NCBI RefSeq assembly: GCF_001461035.1
Contig: NZ_LNAM01000150.1
Coordinates: forward strand, 1-40,760
Length of the DNA: 40,760 bases
Direction: 5' to 3'
Source: Acetivibrio ethanolgignens
GTDB taxonomy: Bacteria; Bacillota; Clostridia; Lachnospirales; Lachnospiraceae
The notes beneath the pieces were generated by a model. It had not been told where the DNA came from. It ran no database searches and saw only the letters and a program-made list of their open reading frames with translations. This document shows positions 16,083 through 24,531 of the stretch, piece after piece. The translations under genes were made by a program, and so were the position numbers. The first letter of the stretch is position 1, and every line of letters begins with the position of its first letter.

Positions 16083-17312
16083 TTAATCTATGACTGGTTC
16101 AAAATAATACCCTACATCAGCAAACCTTACCTTATCTCCCGGCTCTAAATGTCTTCGTTCATTACTTTTAAGCCGCTCTCCATTCAGATAAGTTCCGTTG
16201 GTAGAATTTAAATCAACCAGATAATATTCTCCTCCCAGATATTCTATTTTTGCATGAAAGCGACTGACTGCCGGGCTTTCAATAGAACTATTCACCTGTG
16301 TCTTAAGCTTGCCAAAAAAGAAGGGAAATTCTATCAATTCAATATCCTGATATTTATATTTGTCCTCTGCCCTTAAAAAGCTTTTTCTTTCCATCCCCTC
16401 GCTAGCCAGTATAGCTGTATTTTCTTCCTCCTGCCTTTCCCATTCAAAAACAGCTTCCTCCCTTAAAGGCTCCCTCGCCGGAATATATTCCACCTGATGT
16501 TCCAGCCTTATTTCTTTATTTTCCGGCAAAAACAGACGGCTGCATACATAAGCTGTCACAGCTCCTACAACCATAAGAAAGACTGCCGCCTGCACCGGCT
16601 GTGGCCTCCAGAGAAATAATCCCGCACCTGCCACAAAAAGTCCTGCTATTATTATTCCTGCTGCCATAATATAGATTTTTACCGGATATTTTTCTACCAT
16701 TTCGTCTTCTTCAATCCGTTCTTCAAATTCCGGTATATCGGTACAAATCCTTTGGAGCCTTTCCGCCTTTTCCTTTCGCTCCAGCTGTACCAGCTGTGGG
16801 CCGACAAAGCCCTCCGGCTGCCGGGCAGACTTATACAATCCGTAAACATACAAAACCATATCCTCATTCTTGTAATCCGCCACATTCATTAAATATTCTG
16901 TAAAATCTCTCCATTTCTTTTCCATAGGGCACTGATAGCCCGGAGCATAGCACAAATAGAGAGAAAAATCCAAACGGTCAAGAAAAATGGTTTCTGCCTC
17001 CAATACATAGTCCTCCGGACGCAAAAGATATTCCTCTCCTCTTTTTATTACCTCCTGAATCTTCCCTATGATTTCCTCCAAAAATGCCCTGTCCATGCCT
17101 CTACCTTCAAAAACAGCCTTCAATGACTGCTTTCCCGTAACATCCCAAAGACATTCCTTGCCTGCATTTACTGTACGGATTTCAAGAGGCAGAATTCCTT
17201 TTATTGTATTATTTTGTATAAGCTTTAGAAAATATCCTTCTTCTAAAGCAATCTCTTCCCGAAGAAGTATATAATTCCGCCCCATATCTCTCCTATATTC
17301 TATCTCTGCCAT
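16083..17312 (-). CDS. FHA-domain membrane protein of the Tad pilus cluster (DUF6382-like)
   Basis: A 409-residue protein in three parts. Residues 1-205 are a soluble domain of the kind named DUF6382 (my recollection, not checked). Two adjacent membrane helices lie near 215-260 (YIMAAGIIIAGLFVAGAGL and the next hydrophobic stretch). Residues about 325-405 are an FHA domain with the phosphothreonine-binding pattern SPAVSRFHAKI, DLNSTNGTYLNG and GDKVRFADVGY. FHA domains bind phosphorylated partners, so this may be a phosphorylation-responsive scaffold of the pilus machine. The AGGAGG site precedes ATG 17312, which lies within the end of the previous gene (13-bp overlap). It is the last gene of the operon. 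Confidence 0.88.
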   Translation of the reverse strand: MAEIEYRRDMGRNYILLREEIALEEGYFLKLIQNNTIKGILPLEIRTVNAGKECLWDVTGKQSLKAVFEGRGMDRAFLEEIIGKIQEVIKRGEEYLLRPEDYVLEAETIFLDRLDFSLYLCYAPGYQCPMEKKWRDFTEYLMNVADYKNEDMVLYVYGLYKSARQPEGFVGPQLVQLERKEKAERLQRICTDIPEFEERIEEDEMVEKYPVKIYIMAAGIIIAGLFVAGAGLFLWRPQPVQAAVFLMVVGAVTAYVCSRLFLPENKEIRLEHQVEYIPAREPLREEAVFEWERQEEENTAILASEGMERKSFLRAEDKYKYQDIELIEFPFFFGKLKTQVNSSIESPAVSRFHAKIEYLGGEYYLVDLNSTNGTYLNGERLKSNERRHLEPGDKVRFADVGYYFEPVID

Positions 17313-17602
17313 TTTTCTGTCCTCCTTTTGTATTCTGCCGGATGAAATACATAGGCATCCTCTGGCTGTTTTCTTTCCGGTGTTTCTAATATTTTCTCGT
17401 AATCCGGTCTTCCCGTTTCCGTATCTCCAATATGTTTTTCTTCCATTTCTTTTCTCTCAAAAATCTGCAGCACCTCCAGATCCTGCACAATTTCCTCCTG
17501 CAGCAAAAGGCCACACCTCAATACCCCGAATACTACTAAAAGAATTACCGGCATAATAAGGGCAGCCTCCACTGTAAAGCTTCCCTTTTTTACAGCTTCC
17601 AT
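17300..17602 (-). CDS. Small TadE-like pseudopilin
   Basis: A 100-residue protein with the TadE-like N-terminus: short basic leader, G-S-F-T-V-E-A-A followed by a hydrophobic helix (LIMPVILLVVFGVLRCG). Prepilin peptidase would cut just before this type of helix. The remaining 65 residues are charged and would face outside. It overlaps the peptidase gene before it and the FHA gene after it by 13 bp each. It probably joins the pilus assembly as a minor subunit. Confidence 0.82.
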   Translation of the reverse strand: MEAVKKGSFTVEAALIMPVILLVVFGVLRCGLLLQEEIVQDLEVLQIFERKEMEEKHIGDTETGRPDYEKILETPERKQPEDAYVFHPAEYKRRTEKWQR

Positions 17603-18042
17603 AAAAGACCTCCCACATATGCCAAAAAAACATACGGCATTAGCGGCTGTTCCTTTGGACTATCTCTCTCTCCTGTGAGCCTTTTATAAAGAAAGCCTGC
17701 AAAGAATCTTCCCAATAGCAAAATCAGACCGCCTAGCAGCAAAAGACTGCTTTCCCAAAAATCAAGAAACAGCCCACACACCAAAAACACCAATCCATCA
17801 CCAAAGCCCACCTGTCCATGACTTAAGATTGAGACAGCTAAAAGAAAAATTCCAACGGCAATACCACCTATTCTTCCAAGTAGCTCCTCCGGTGAACCAA
17901 GGCCTGCTCTCCAGAGTCCTGCTGCCAGCCAGATTCCACCGACTACCATCCAGACAGCCAGCCAAAACAAACTGATTTCCTTCCTCCTCCCATCTGTCCA
18001 GGCACAGCCTCCTAAAAAAATCCCCATCAAAATATCCTGCAT
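17590..18042 (-). CDS. Second A24-type prepilin peptidase (TadV/CpaA-like)
   Basis: A 150-residue polytopic membrane protein. The two catalytic aspartates of A24 peptidases are seen in AWTDGRRKEIS (near residue 17) and GFGDGL (near 78), though the first motif lacks the usual Pro-Asn after the Ile. It has about six hydrophobic segments. It sits between two TadE-like genes and may be dedicated to them, whereas the first gene of the operon encodes another A24 peptidase. GGAGGATAAAGG overlaps the preceding stop codon and serves ATG 18042. Confidence 0.8.
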   Translation of the reverse strand: MQDILMGIFLGGCAWTDGRRKEISLFWLAVWMVVGGIWLAAGLWRAGLGSPEELLGRIGGIAVGIFLLAVSILSHGQVGFGDGLVFLVCGLFLDFWESSLLLLGGLILLLGRFFAGFLYKRLTGERDSPKEQPLMPYVFLAYVGGLLWKL

Positions 18043-18045
18043 CCT

Positions 18046-18858
18046 TTATCCTCCACATTTATCGCATGCTCGAAGCCCTACTGCCCTTGAAAGCGGAATC
18101 TCATAAATCGTTCTGTTAATCCCCTTGCACCCAAGAGAGGAATGAAAGCACTCCCCCTCCTTCGTAATATAAAGTGCCGACTCCATAGCCTCTTTCTTTT
18201 TTATGCAGCTTTCACAAGGGTAGTACTTTCCTCCCTTTTTGTTTCTTTTCCGGAATACTTCCTCCTTCCCTACCATCTGTATTGAAGGATTCAAAAAGCT
18301 GCAGTCCTTATACCGATGATATACTGTACCATATTTCGTAATATATACCCGTTCCTCTTCTCCTGCAGCTTTTCTTTTCCATACCCCAACACCGCTGAAA
18401 ACTCTGCTTTTTACCATCTGATGTATTGTAATCCCTTCTCCAGCAAAAAAAGGTATTGGAAGCCGTACTTTATACTCCGCTTTTACTACTATTTGCTCTG
18501 TTCCCGGTACAATGAAGGAGCCCTGCAGTGAAATTCCCTCTTTTCCATCTTCAATATAGATGAGCTGGCCTTTTCTCTCCTCCATATACTGATAAAACCG
18601 TCTTTTTTCCAGTATTCCATATTGAGATGCCGCACGGGCTGTCACTGTAAGCCCTTCCTGGATCCATTCATATCCCTGTACCATTCTCATAAAGTACAAG
18701 AACACCAGCATGGCAGATAAAAAAATTGGAAGAACAAAGGCCGCTTCTACCGTAAGTGACCCCTTTCCGGATGAAACCAGGGGATATTCTTCTTTTATAA
18801 AATTTTTAGGCGTATTTTCTGACACTCCTTCCCTCCTTTGTACAAAAAATATCCTCAT
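18046..18858 (-). CDS. TadE-like pseudopilin with two Cys/His repeats
   Basis: A 270-residue protein. Residues 32-65 hold the TadE signature (GKGSLTVEAAFVLPIFLSAM) and membrane helix. The middle is beta-rich (about 85-165). The last 100 residues contain two copies of a motif of the form Y-I-T-K-x-G-x-x-(Y/F)-H-x-x-x-x-C-x(n)-C-x-x-C: first VYHRYKDC then YPCESC, second CFHSSLGC then ACDKC. A similar unit occurs at the C-terminus of secreted nucleases and ComEC-like proteins and probably binds zinc. On a surface pseudopilin it would lie outside the cell. An AGGAG site lies 9 bp before ATG 18858. Confidence 0.82.
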   Translation of the reverse strand: MRIFFVQRREGVSENTPKNFIKEEYPLVSSGKGSLTVEAAFVLPIFLSAMLVFLYFMRMVQGYEWIQEGLTVTARAASQYGILEKRRFYQYMEERKGQLIYIEDGKEGISLQGSFIVPGTEQIVVKAEYKVRLPIPFFAGEGITIHQMVKSRVFSGVGVWKRKAAGEEERVYITKYGTVYHRYKDCSFLNPSIQMVGKEEVFRKRNKKGGKYYPCESCIKKKEAMESALYITKEGECFHSSLGCKGINRTIYEIPLSRAVGLRACDKCGG

Positions 18859-18871
18859 CCGGCCGCATCTC

Positions 18872-20257
18872 CTAGTAGGAGTAGTGCCTTTTCGCTTCTA
18901 AAATCCAGTCTCTTCCAAGCTTTCCCGGCAGCTGGTATTCTGCTCTCATATGTACTCCAAATACCGTATCCTGAAGAGAAAACTCCTCACCATAGCGAAG
19001 CCTGATATTCTCATCTATCAAATACCATGCAGCCTGCCTTCGTTTCTGCTCTTTTTTAAAGCTAAGAAACAGGCTTAGATAGGCCTCGTAATCCATGATT
19101 CCTTCTATTTTCCGCTCCCTGGCCTTTCTTCGCACCATCTCTTTGGAAAAGGAAAAAAGCTCCCCGAAGCTTATGCTGAATTCCTCCGCTCCCTTCCACA
19201 AAGATACCTGGCCACCCTGTAAAAGAATACAGACATCAACTAAAGCCTCCTCATATCCCCAACCCAGTAAAATAAACTGCTGCCCTGCCCGGATAAGTGG
19301 CTCAAGTCCGGTAAAGCCCAAGGCCGTCAAGGCCATCTCATATGCCATCTGGCTCTTTTGACTGTCCTGGTTAATCATCAGATAATTCAACGTTGTTCTT
19401 GTAAGCACCAGTCTCCGAAGCCAGGCTTCCATATTATCCCTATCGCTTTTCTTCCCCTCCATCAGGTACTCCAGCTCATAATCCAGAAGTGAATTCGGCC
19501 TTTGAAATTCTATTGTTTTTTTACAATAGGATTTAAAGTGCTCCCGATAATACCGAAGTTCTGCTTCTTCAACCATCCGCTTTTGTAAAAACCTCTTTAC
19601 CTGTCCAAGATTCTTCTCCGGCCTTGTAGAAGAAAAGGAATATCTCCCTTCTCCAACTGCTGGACCACCCTTCAGCTTTTTTGCAGACAGCTCTGCCGGG
19701 TTATCCAGAACCATTTCCATGATACTTCTCCCCCAGACCGCCTTCAAACTCCCCATTTTCCGGCGTTCCTCTCTCCCCTCCTCAGTTCCTTTCCAATCCT
19801 CCGGAAGAGCTGCTTCCCCTTTTGAAGCATTTTCTGCCAAGACCTTATCTGCCGCTTCTGTGTATTTCTCAACAAAATTCCTTTCCAGCAACGCCTCCCC
19901 ACTCCGATACCTTTCATAGGCTTCTATCTGATGCAGAAATATCTTTCCATCGTAATCCGTCCCCCACACAATTTCCTCTATAGTAAGCTCTTTACAGGAC
20001 AAACCATAAGAAAGCAGCATATACTCCCGAACTCTCCCCTCCAGATTCTCTGGAGACAGTCCAAACAGATGATATTCCTTCCAAAGAGGTTCATAATACT
20101 CGGTAAATACACTGCTAAGCCCCAGATTTAAGCTTCTTTCCCCTGCAGTTCTTGCACCCTCGACTCGAAGCCGTTCCAGAAGCACAGTAAAAAAACCAAG
20201 AAACAAAAGCAAAAGAAGGGTTAAAAATACTGTAATTTCTCCTCGCAGGCCTTTCAT
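18872..20257 (-). CDS. TadG-like membrane-anchored protein (DUF5702-like)
   Basis: A 461-residue protein starting with a single N-terminal membrane helix (GEITVFLTLLLLLFLGFFTVLLE) and a long extracytoplasmic, Glu/Arg-rich helical region. The pattern G-E-I/V-T-V-F-L then a long Leu/Phe helix is characteristic of proteins named DUF5702 found in clostridial Tad clusters (recollection, not checked). The position after Flp and before TadE is consistent with a TadG-like minor component. Its ATG overlaps the stop of the Flp pilin gene as ATGA. Confidence 0.8.
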   Translation of the reverse strand: MKGLRGEITVFLTLLLLLFLGFFTVLLERLRVEGARTAGERSLNLGLSSVFTEYYEPLWKEYHLFGLSPENLEGRVREYMLLSYGLSCKELTIEEIVWGTDYDGKIFLHQIEAYERYRSGEALLERNFVEKYTEAADKVLAENASKGEAALPEDWKGTEEGREERRKMGSLKAVWGRSIMEMVLDNPAELSAKKLKGGPAVGEGRYSFSSTRPEKNLGQVKRFLQKRMVEEAELRYYREHFKSYCKKTIEFQRPNSLLDYELEYLMEGKKSDRDNMEAWLRRLVLTRTTLNYLMINQDSQKSQMAYEMALTALGFTGLEPLIRAGQQFILLGWGYEEALVDVCILLQGGQVSLWKGAEEFSISFGELFSFSKEMVRRKARERKIEGIMDYEAYLSLFLSFKKEQKRRQAAWYLIDENIRLRYGEEFSLQDTVFGVHMRAEYQLPGKLGRDWILEAKRHYSY

Positions 20258-20427
20258 TTTAGTATTTTCCCGCTATCATCACGAATGCTTTTAAATGCCT
20301 TATCAATAATTTTCCCTATCTCTTCCTTAAACATCAGAACGAGGCCAATTAAGATTACCAGAATTAAAATAATTTCTACTACACCAACGCCATCCTCTTC
20401 CTTCCAAAACGCCTGAACTTCTCCCAT
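20254..20427 (-). CDS. flp: Flp-type major pilin
   Basis: A 57-residue protein easily missed because of its size. The sequence MGEVQAFWKEEDGVGVVEII continues into a hydrophobic helix of about 16 residues and an amphipathic charged tail. The E-D-G-V/M-G-x-V-E-I-I/V-L-I-L-V motif is that of Flp1-like pilins of Firmicutes. The glutamate of VVE is equivalent to Glu5 of mature type IV pilins, and cleavage is expected near the G before VGVVE. A strong AGGAG site lies before the ATG. It is placed between tadC and the DUF5702 gene, overlapping the latter by 4 bp. It is the filament subunit of the cluster. Confidence 0.88.
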   Translation of the reverse strand: MGEVQAFWKEEDGVGVVEIILILVILIGLVLMFKEEIGKIIDKAFKSIRDDSGKILK

Positions 20428-20438
20428 TTTTCTCCTCC

Positions 20439-21641
20439 TTAAAATTGTAAAAATGCCGGAACCATAATGATCCCCAATGTCAGAAGCAAAAGTATACCCA
20501 TGGGAAGCAAAAGCTTTACTCCAATCTCTTCTCCCTGCTTTTTTACCTGTGCCTTTTTTTCAAAAAAACTCTCTGCCAACTCCCTCTCTAAAAACTCTAG
20601 AATCTCTCCCGTTCCGGACTTAAGATTCTGCGACAGTAAAGCCCCCAGGCGAATATAAGGCAAAAGACCAATCCTATCTCCAAAATGAAGATAGGCCTCC
20701 TTTTCTGACACTCCATTTTTCAGCTCCTGACATGTCTTATAAAGTTCCTCCTCTAAGGCCCGTCCACAGGCCTCCTCCCTAAGCTTAAAAAAACAATTTC
20801 GTATGCTCATTCCAGCTTCCAGAAATAATAAAAGCTTTTCTGTCAATGCCGGATACTCTCCCAAAAGCTTCTGCCGTTGCCTTTCTTTTCTTTCTTTTTC
20901 CTCTTTCCTTAGTGCTATATAGGTAAATATCCCGGCTGCCAGAGAAAATAAAAGCCATTCACCGCCTCGGCTTTTTTTGTTTTCCACAGCGTAATAAGCC
21001 ACTGGCACTCCCTCTTCAAAGGGCAGCTCTATCCTTTGTTCTTCAGACTGGGAGCCTTCTCTTTCTTGTACCTTTTTTTCTATAAGCTGCCTCCAGGTTT
21101 CTTCCTCTGTCCACAAAGGCGGCAGTATTTTTACCGGGATTTCCACATCTCTTCGCTCCTCCTGACATAAAAGCACCGCTATTATCACTGCCTCTGTCCC
21201 ATCTTCCGGTATATTTTCTAAAAGAAGCCTTCCCTGCCTGTCAAAGCACTCATTGTCTCCCATATCCCAATACACCTCTACAGGCAAGTCTGGCACCATA
21301 GTTTCCAGAAAAAGATTTTCCGTAATTTTATCCCAGCCTTTATTTTCACCAAGGCAGGCAGTTTTTATATACTCTTCGGCCTTCGCCAGAAATTCCGCTA
21401 TCTCTGCTTCTGTATATGTCCTTTCCTGTACCGTTACCCGGATTTCCTGCTGCTTACCCTTTTCGTTTTCTATCAGCAGAGCTTCTTCTCTTGCCCCCTC
21501 CTTCCACTTAGGTCTCTCCAATACATACAGCCGCTCTCTTTTTTGTCCCCATATTCCAAGGATACCTCCAACAGCCAGAAGAAACAGGGTTATGCTTATA
21601 CTGAGCATTTCCTTTTTTACCACAATTTTCTTATATTTCAA
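20439..21641 (-). CDS. tadC: TadC-like inner-membrane platform protein with large extracytoplasmic insert
   Basis: A 400-residue protein. The C-terminal 160 residues are a T2SSF domain (YPALTEKLLLFLEAGMSIRN, LGALLSQNLKSGTGEILEFL) ending in a membrane helix. Unlike common TadC, the N-terminus has one helix (near 13-30) followed by about 190 residues likely outside the membrane, with a Pro-rich end (VEIPVKILPP), then a second helix near 227-245. The first in-frame start is TTG 21641 inside the end of tadB (11-bp overlap). ATG 21608 is an alternative that leaves the topology unchanged. It should pair with TadB as assembly platform of the pilus. Confidence 0.85.
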   Translation of the reverse strand: MKYKKIVVKKEMLSISITLFLLAVGGILGIWGQKRERLYVLERPKWKEGAREEALLIENEKGKQQEIRVTVQERTYTEAEIAEFLAKAEEYIKTACLGENKGWDKITENLFLETMVPDLPVEVYWDMGDNECFDRQGRLLLENIPEDGTEAVIIAVLLCQEERRDVEIPVKILPPLWTEEETWRQLIEKKVQEREGSQSEEQRIELPFEEGVPVAYYAVENKKSRGGEWLLFSLAAGIFTYIALRKEEKERKERQRQKLLGEYPALTEKLLLFLEAGMSIRNCFFKLREEACGRALEEELYKTCQELKNGVSEKEAYLHFGDRIGLLPYIRLGALLSQNLKSGTGEILEFLERELAESFFEKKAQVKKQGEEIGVKLLLPMGILLLLTLGIIMVPAFLQF

Positions 21642-22458
21642 TCTCAGTCATCCTCTCTCCCAGACAGATTGCCCCCAAATAGACAGCCATAACCAATGTC
21701 ATAAATAGCTGTCCCAGCAGATTATGATATAAAATATCCAGAAAGCCCGGTGAAAATAGCTGTAGATACAGTATCATTCCTGGTACAATCAGGCACATAA
21801 TATGAAACTCCAGTCTTCTGGAAGCAGTCTGTACCTGGATTTCCTGTAGGACAGCCTGTTTTTCCTTCATTACAGTAATGTCTTTTTTAATTATCTGTAC
21901 AAGATTCCCTCCTCTTTTTCCAGCTGCTGCAAACACCTCACCGAATGTTTTTATATCTGCTATCCCACTTCTTTCCCCCAATTCCAGAAACAGCTCTTCC
22001 AAAGGACGATTCACTGCTAGCTGCCGCTGCATATAAACAAGCTCTGTAAGCATCAGGCTATCCTTTTTCCCATTTTCTTTCATATCCTTTATCGCTTCCC
22101 GTACCGCATTTTCTTTTGAATAACCGACCTCCAGTGCATTTAAAATAGCTTCTGCTCCCTGACAGAATTCCTTTCCCAGTTGCTCTCTCCTGGTCTGTTT
22201 TTTCTCCCTCTCCCGTTTTTTTATATAAAAAACAGCTCCCGAAGAAACCACCGCAGAAATTAGCCATTCTCTAAAAAACAGATAGCCTAAGCCGCAAAAA
22301 AGTACCATTCCCTCTGCTCCATATATAACCTTTTCTTTTTTACTGCAGCAATAGCTTCTATAATCCGTCACCTTCCCCTTTGACACGGCAGAGCTTTTCC
22401 CGCTGCAAAAATGGATTTTCTGTCCTTTTAAGACTTCCTTTAATTTTCCCTTCTTCAT
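21631..22458 (-). CDS. tadB: TadB-like inner-membrane platform protein
   Basis: A 275-residue T2SSF-domain protein. Two N-terminal membrane helices (near 50-80) are followed by the cytoplasmic domain with CQGAEAILNALEVGYSKENA and FGEVFAAAGKRGGNLVQIIK, both typical of TadB/GspF, and two C-terminal helices. ATG 22458 was chosen because AGGAGG lies 6 bp upstream. It gives a 101-bp out-of-frame overlap with the 3' end of tadA, much longer than the other overlaps in the operon. TTG 22482 is an alternative without a good ribosome site. It works with TadA and TadC in pilus extension. Confidence 0.88.
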   Translation of the reverse strand: MKKGKLKEVLKGQKIHFCSGKSSAVSKGKVTDYRSYCCSKKEKVIYGAEGMVLFCGLGYLFFREWLISAVVSSGAVFYIKKREREKKQTRREQLGKEFCQGAEAILNALEVGYSKENAVREAIKDMKENGKKDSLMLTELVYMQRQLAVNRPLEELFLELGERSGIADIKTFGEVFAAAGKRGGNLVQIIKKDITVMKEKQAVLQEIQVQTASRRLEFHIMCLIVPGMILYLQLFSPGFLDILYHNLLGQLFMTLVMAVYLGAICLGERMTEIEI

Positions 22459-23602
22459 CCATCCCCTCCTCTTCAAAGACAAAAAGAGAATTCATCTGAT
22501 AAGCTTCTCCGAATAAGCCGACAACCTCCGTAATCTCCAGTACCCGACGGGAACCATCCCTAAGCCGCCCCAGATGTACAATAATTTCCAGGGCAGAAGC
22601 AATCTGCTGCCGTATCGCCAGAAGCGGAATATCCATTCCCATCAACACCAGGGTTTCCAGCCGGTGCAGCATATCCTCCGGGCTGTTAGCGTGGCCTGTG
22701 GACAGGCTTCCATCATGTCCTGTGTTCATCGCCTGAAGCATATCTACTGCTGCATCATCCCGCACTTCGCCAACGATAATTCTACTTGGCCGCATCCGTA
22801 GTGCTGATTTTATCAAATCTCGTATCCGGATCTCATTTTTCCCCTCTATATTTGCCGGTCTGGCTTCCAGAGCTACCAGATTCTTAATTTTTAAGTCAAG
22901 CTCTGCCGAATCCTCAATCGTAATTACCCGTTCCTCTCCGGGAATCCCCTCTGCCAGTGCATTCAAAAAGGTTGTTTTACCAGAACCGGTTCCTCCACTG
23001 ACAAAAATGTTGTAACCAGCCCGGGTAAGCTCCTTTAAAAAGACTGCTCCCTCTGAACTGATAGCTCCTAGTTCCTGCAAAACCTTCATCGTGAAGGGCT
23101 CCCGGGAAAACTTACGAATAGTTACAGCCGTTCCCTGCAGGGCTACCGGGTTCAAAACTACATTCACCCGTGAGCCGTCAAGCAGCCGGGCATCCATTAT
23201 TGGATTTGCCTCATTTACCCGGCGGTTTACAGCTGCCGCCATCTGTTGCACTACATCAATCAGCTTGTCCTCCGACTCAAACCTTTTATTCCATTGTTCT
23301 ATTCTGCCGTGCTTTTCTATAAATATGCTTTCCGGTCCATTTACCATAATTTCCGTGACCTCTTCATCCTCCAAAAGCTCTTGTAGAATATCCAGCCGTC
23401 GAATACTGTTAAAAATCTCCCGGCCAAGCTGCCGCCGTTCTTCCAGATTTAAAAAAGCTTCTCTTCCTCTTTTTGCCACCAGCCTTTCAATCTGTTCCTT
23501 TACCGCTTCATCTGTAAGCTCTGGCAGACTGCACAGCTCTTCCTTCAACTCCTCCTGCCACTGTTTTTTCAAATCATCTAATTGTTGTTTGCCAGTTTCC
23601 AT
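22358..23602 (-). CDS. tadA: TadA/CpaF secretion ATPase
   Basis: A 414-residue cytoplasmic hexameric ATPase driving Flp pilus assembly. The N-terminal all-alpha part is followed by the sensor region (EEVTEIMVNGPESIFIEKHG), Walker A GGTGSGKTT at 203-211, the Asp box around ITIEDSAELDL, Walker B-like IIVGEVRDDAAVDMLQAMNT, and the His box GSLSTGHANSPEDM. All motor motifs are intact. It starts within the last codons of the TadZ/CpaE gene (25-bp overlap), with GGAG upstream. The final 30 residues overlap tadB and are less conserved. Confidence 0.96.
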   Translation of the reverse strand: METGKQQLDDLKKQWQEELKEELCSLPELTDEAVKEQIERLVAKRGREAFLNLEERRQLGREIFNSIRRLDILQELLEDEEVTEIMVNGPESIFIEKHGRIEQWNKRFESEDKLIDVVQQMAAAVNRRVNEANPIMDARLLDGSRVNVVLNPVALQGTAVTIRKFSREPFTMKVLQELGAISSEGAVFLKELTRAGYNIFVSGGTGSGKTTFLNALAEGIPGEERVITIEDSAELDLKIKNLVALEARPANIEGKNEIRIRDLIKSALRMRPSRIIVGEVRDDAAVDMLQAMNTGHDGSLSTGHANSPEDMLHRLETLVLMGMDIPLLAIRQQIASALEIIVHLGRLRDGSRRVLEITEVVGLFGEAYQMNSLFVFEEEGMDEEGKIKGSLKRTENPFLQREKLCRVKGEGDGL

Positions 23603-24531
23603 AAAAAGTGCTCCATTTCCGGACTGTTAAGTCTCGGTACTCGTACTCTTTCCATATGTGTAAGAAGCTCCTCCCTACCTTCGGTACGAAGACTCCGTTC
23701 CAGAGCAGCCTGTTTTCCAAGACTTTCTTCCTCCTTAAGCCTTGGAACAATAATCCGGCTACACCCTGCCAACAATCCAAATACCCAGGCAGCCATACAC
23801 CCAATATCAAATATAATGATGTCATAGCTACTCTTTTCCAGCTGTCCTATCAGCCAGTTGATATCCCCTTCTGTCAGAGAAGTAATATCTCCATAGTAGT
23901 CTGTCGGAAAAATACACTCTGTTCCCTGACAGCATTCTGTCAAAGAAGCTATCAGCATAAAAAGATTTTCCTTTCTTTCCTTCACATAATAGAGCAGGTC
24001 TGTCATCCCGCCCGGATAACCATTCTCCGAAATAAGACTTCCAAAGCACTCCATATTCAGATAAAGTACTCGTTTCTCTCTGGAAAGATACTGTCCCAAT
24101 GCCAGTGCCAGCGTCGTTTTTCCGCACCCACCTACCGGTGAATACACTGCCCAAAGTTTAACATTCCCCATCACAGCTGTTTCCCGCAAAAAACGAAGCT
24201 TCTCTCCCGCATAACAGCTCATGATTTCCTTTTCAATATTTTCTGCCGGCTGCAGCTTATAAACTACTGGATATCCAAGCTCTTCTCCTACCTGTGTCCC
24301 TTCCGACAAAAGAAGTATCTTTCCTTTTGTCTGTGTCGCAATCCTATCCTCCCAAAGCTCTTCCTCAATCAATAAAATATCCGCTTCATGAGTGCTGATA
24401 TAAGAAAGCAACGCTTGAACAGTCGTAAAAATACAAATTTCAAAGGTCTTTCCCTTCCGGTTTATAAAATCCATCAACCGGCGTGCATAGGCCTCCTCTC
24501 GATCACATATAATCAATATGCCTTGATTCAA
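23578..24531 (-). CDS. TadZ/CpaE-like localisation ATPase
   Basis: A 317-residue protein. Residues 1-100 are a receiver-like fold without clear phosphorylation motifs (ILIICDREEAYARRLMDFI). Residues 125-300 are a ParA/MinD-type ATPase with deviant Walker A SPVGGCGKTTLA, and YDIIIFDIGC as the second motif. CpaE/TadZ proteins place the pilus machine in the cell. The start is taken as TTG 24531 because AGGAGG precedes it and it forms a TTGA overlap with the stop of the peptidase gene. No upstream ATG has a ribosome site. Confidence 0.87.
   Translation of the reverse strand: MNQGILIICDREEAYARRLMDFINRKGKTFEICIFTTVQALLSYISTHEADILLIEEELWEDRIATQTKGKILLLSEGTQVGEELGYPVVYKLQPAENIEKEIMSCYAGEKLRFLRETAVMGNVKLWAVYSPVGGCGKTTLALALGQYLSREKRVLYLNMECFGSLISENGYPGGMTDLLYYVKERKENLFMLIASLTECCQGTECIFPTDYYGDITSLTEGDINWLIGQLEKSSYDIIIFDIGCMAAWVFGLLAGCSRIIVPRLKEEESLGKQAALERSLRTEGREELLTHMERVRVPRLNSPEMEHFLWKLANNN

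Noticed and set aside
23091-24141. Two plus-strand frames of about 178 codons opposite tadA and the TadZ gene
   Set aside because: Ser/Arg/Cys-rich translations are mirror images of conserved Tad proteins, with no start signals or promoter.
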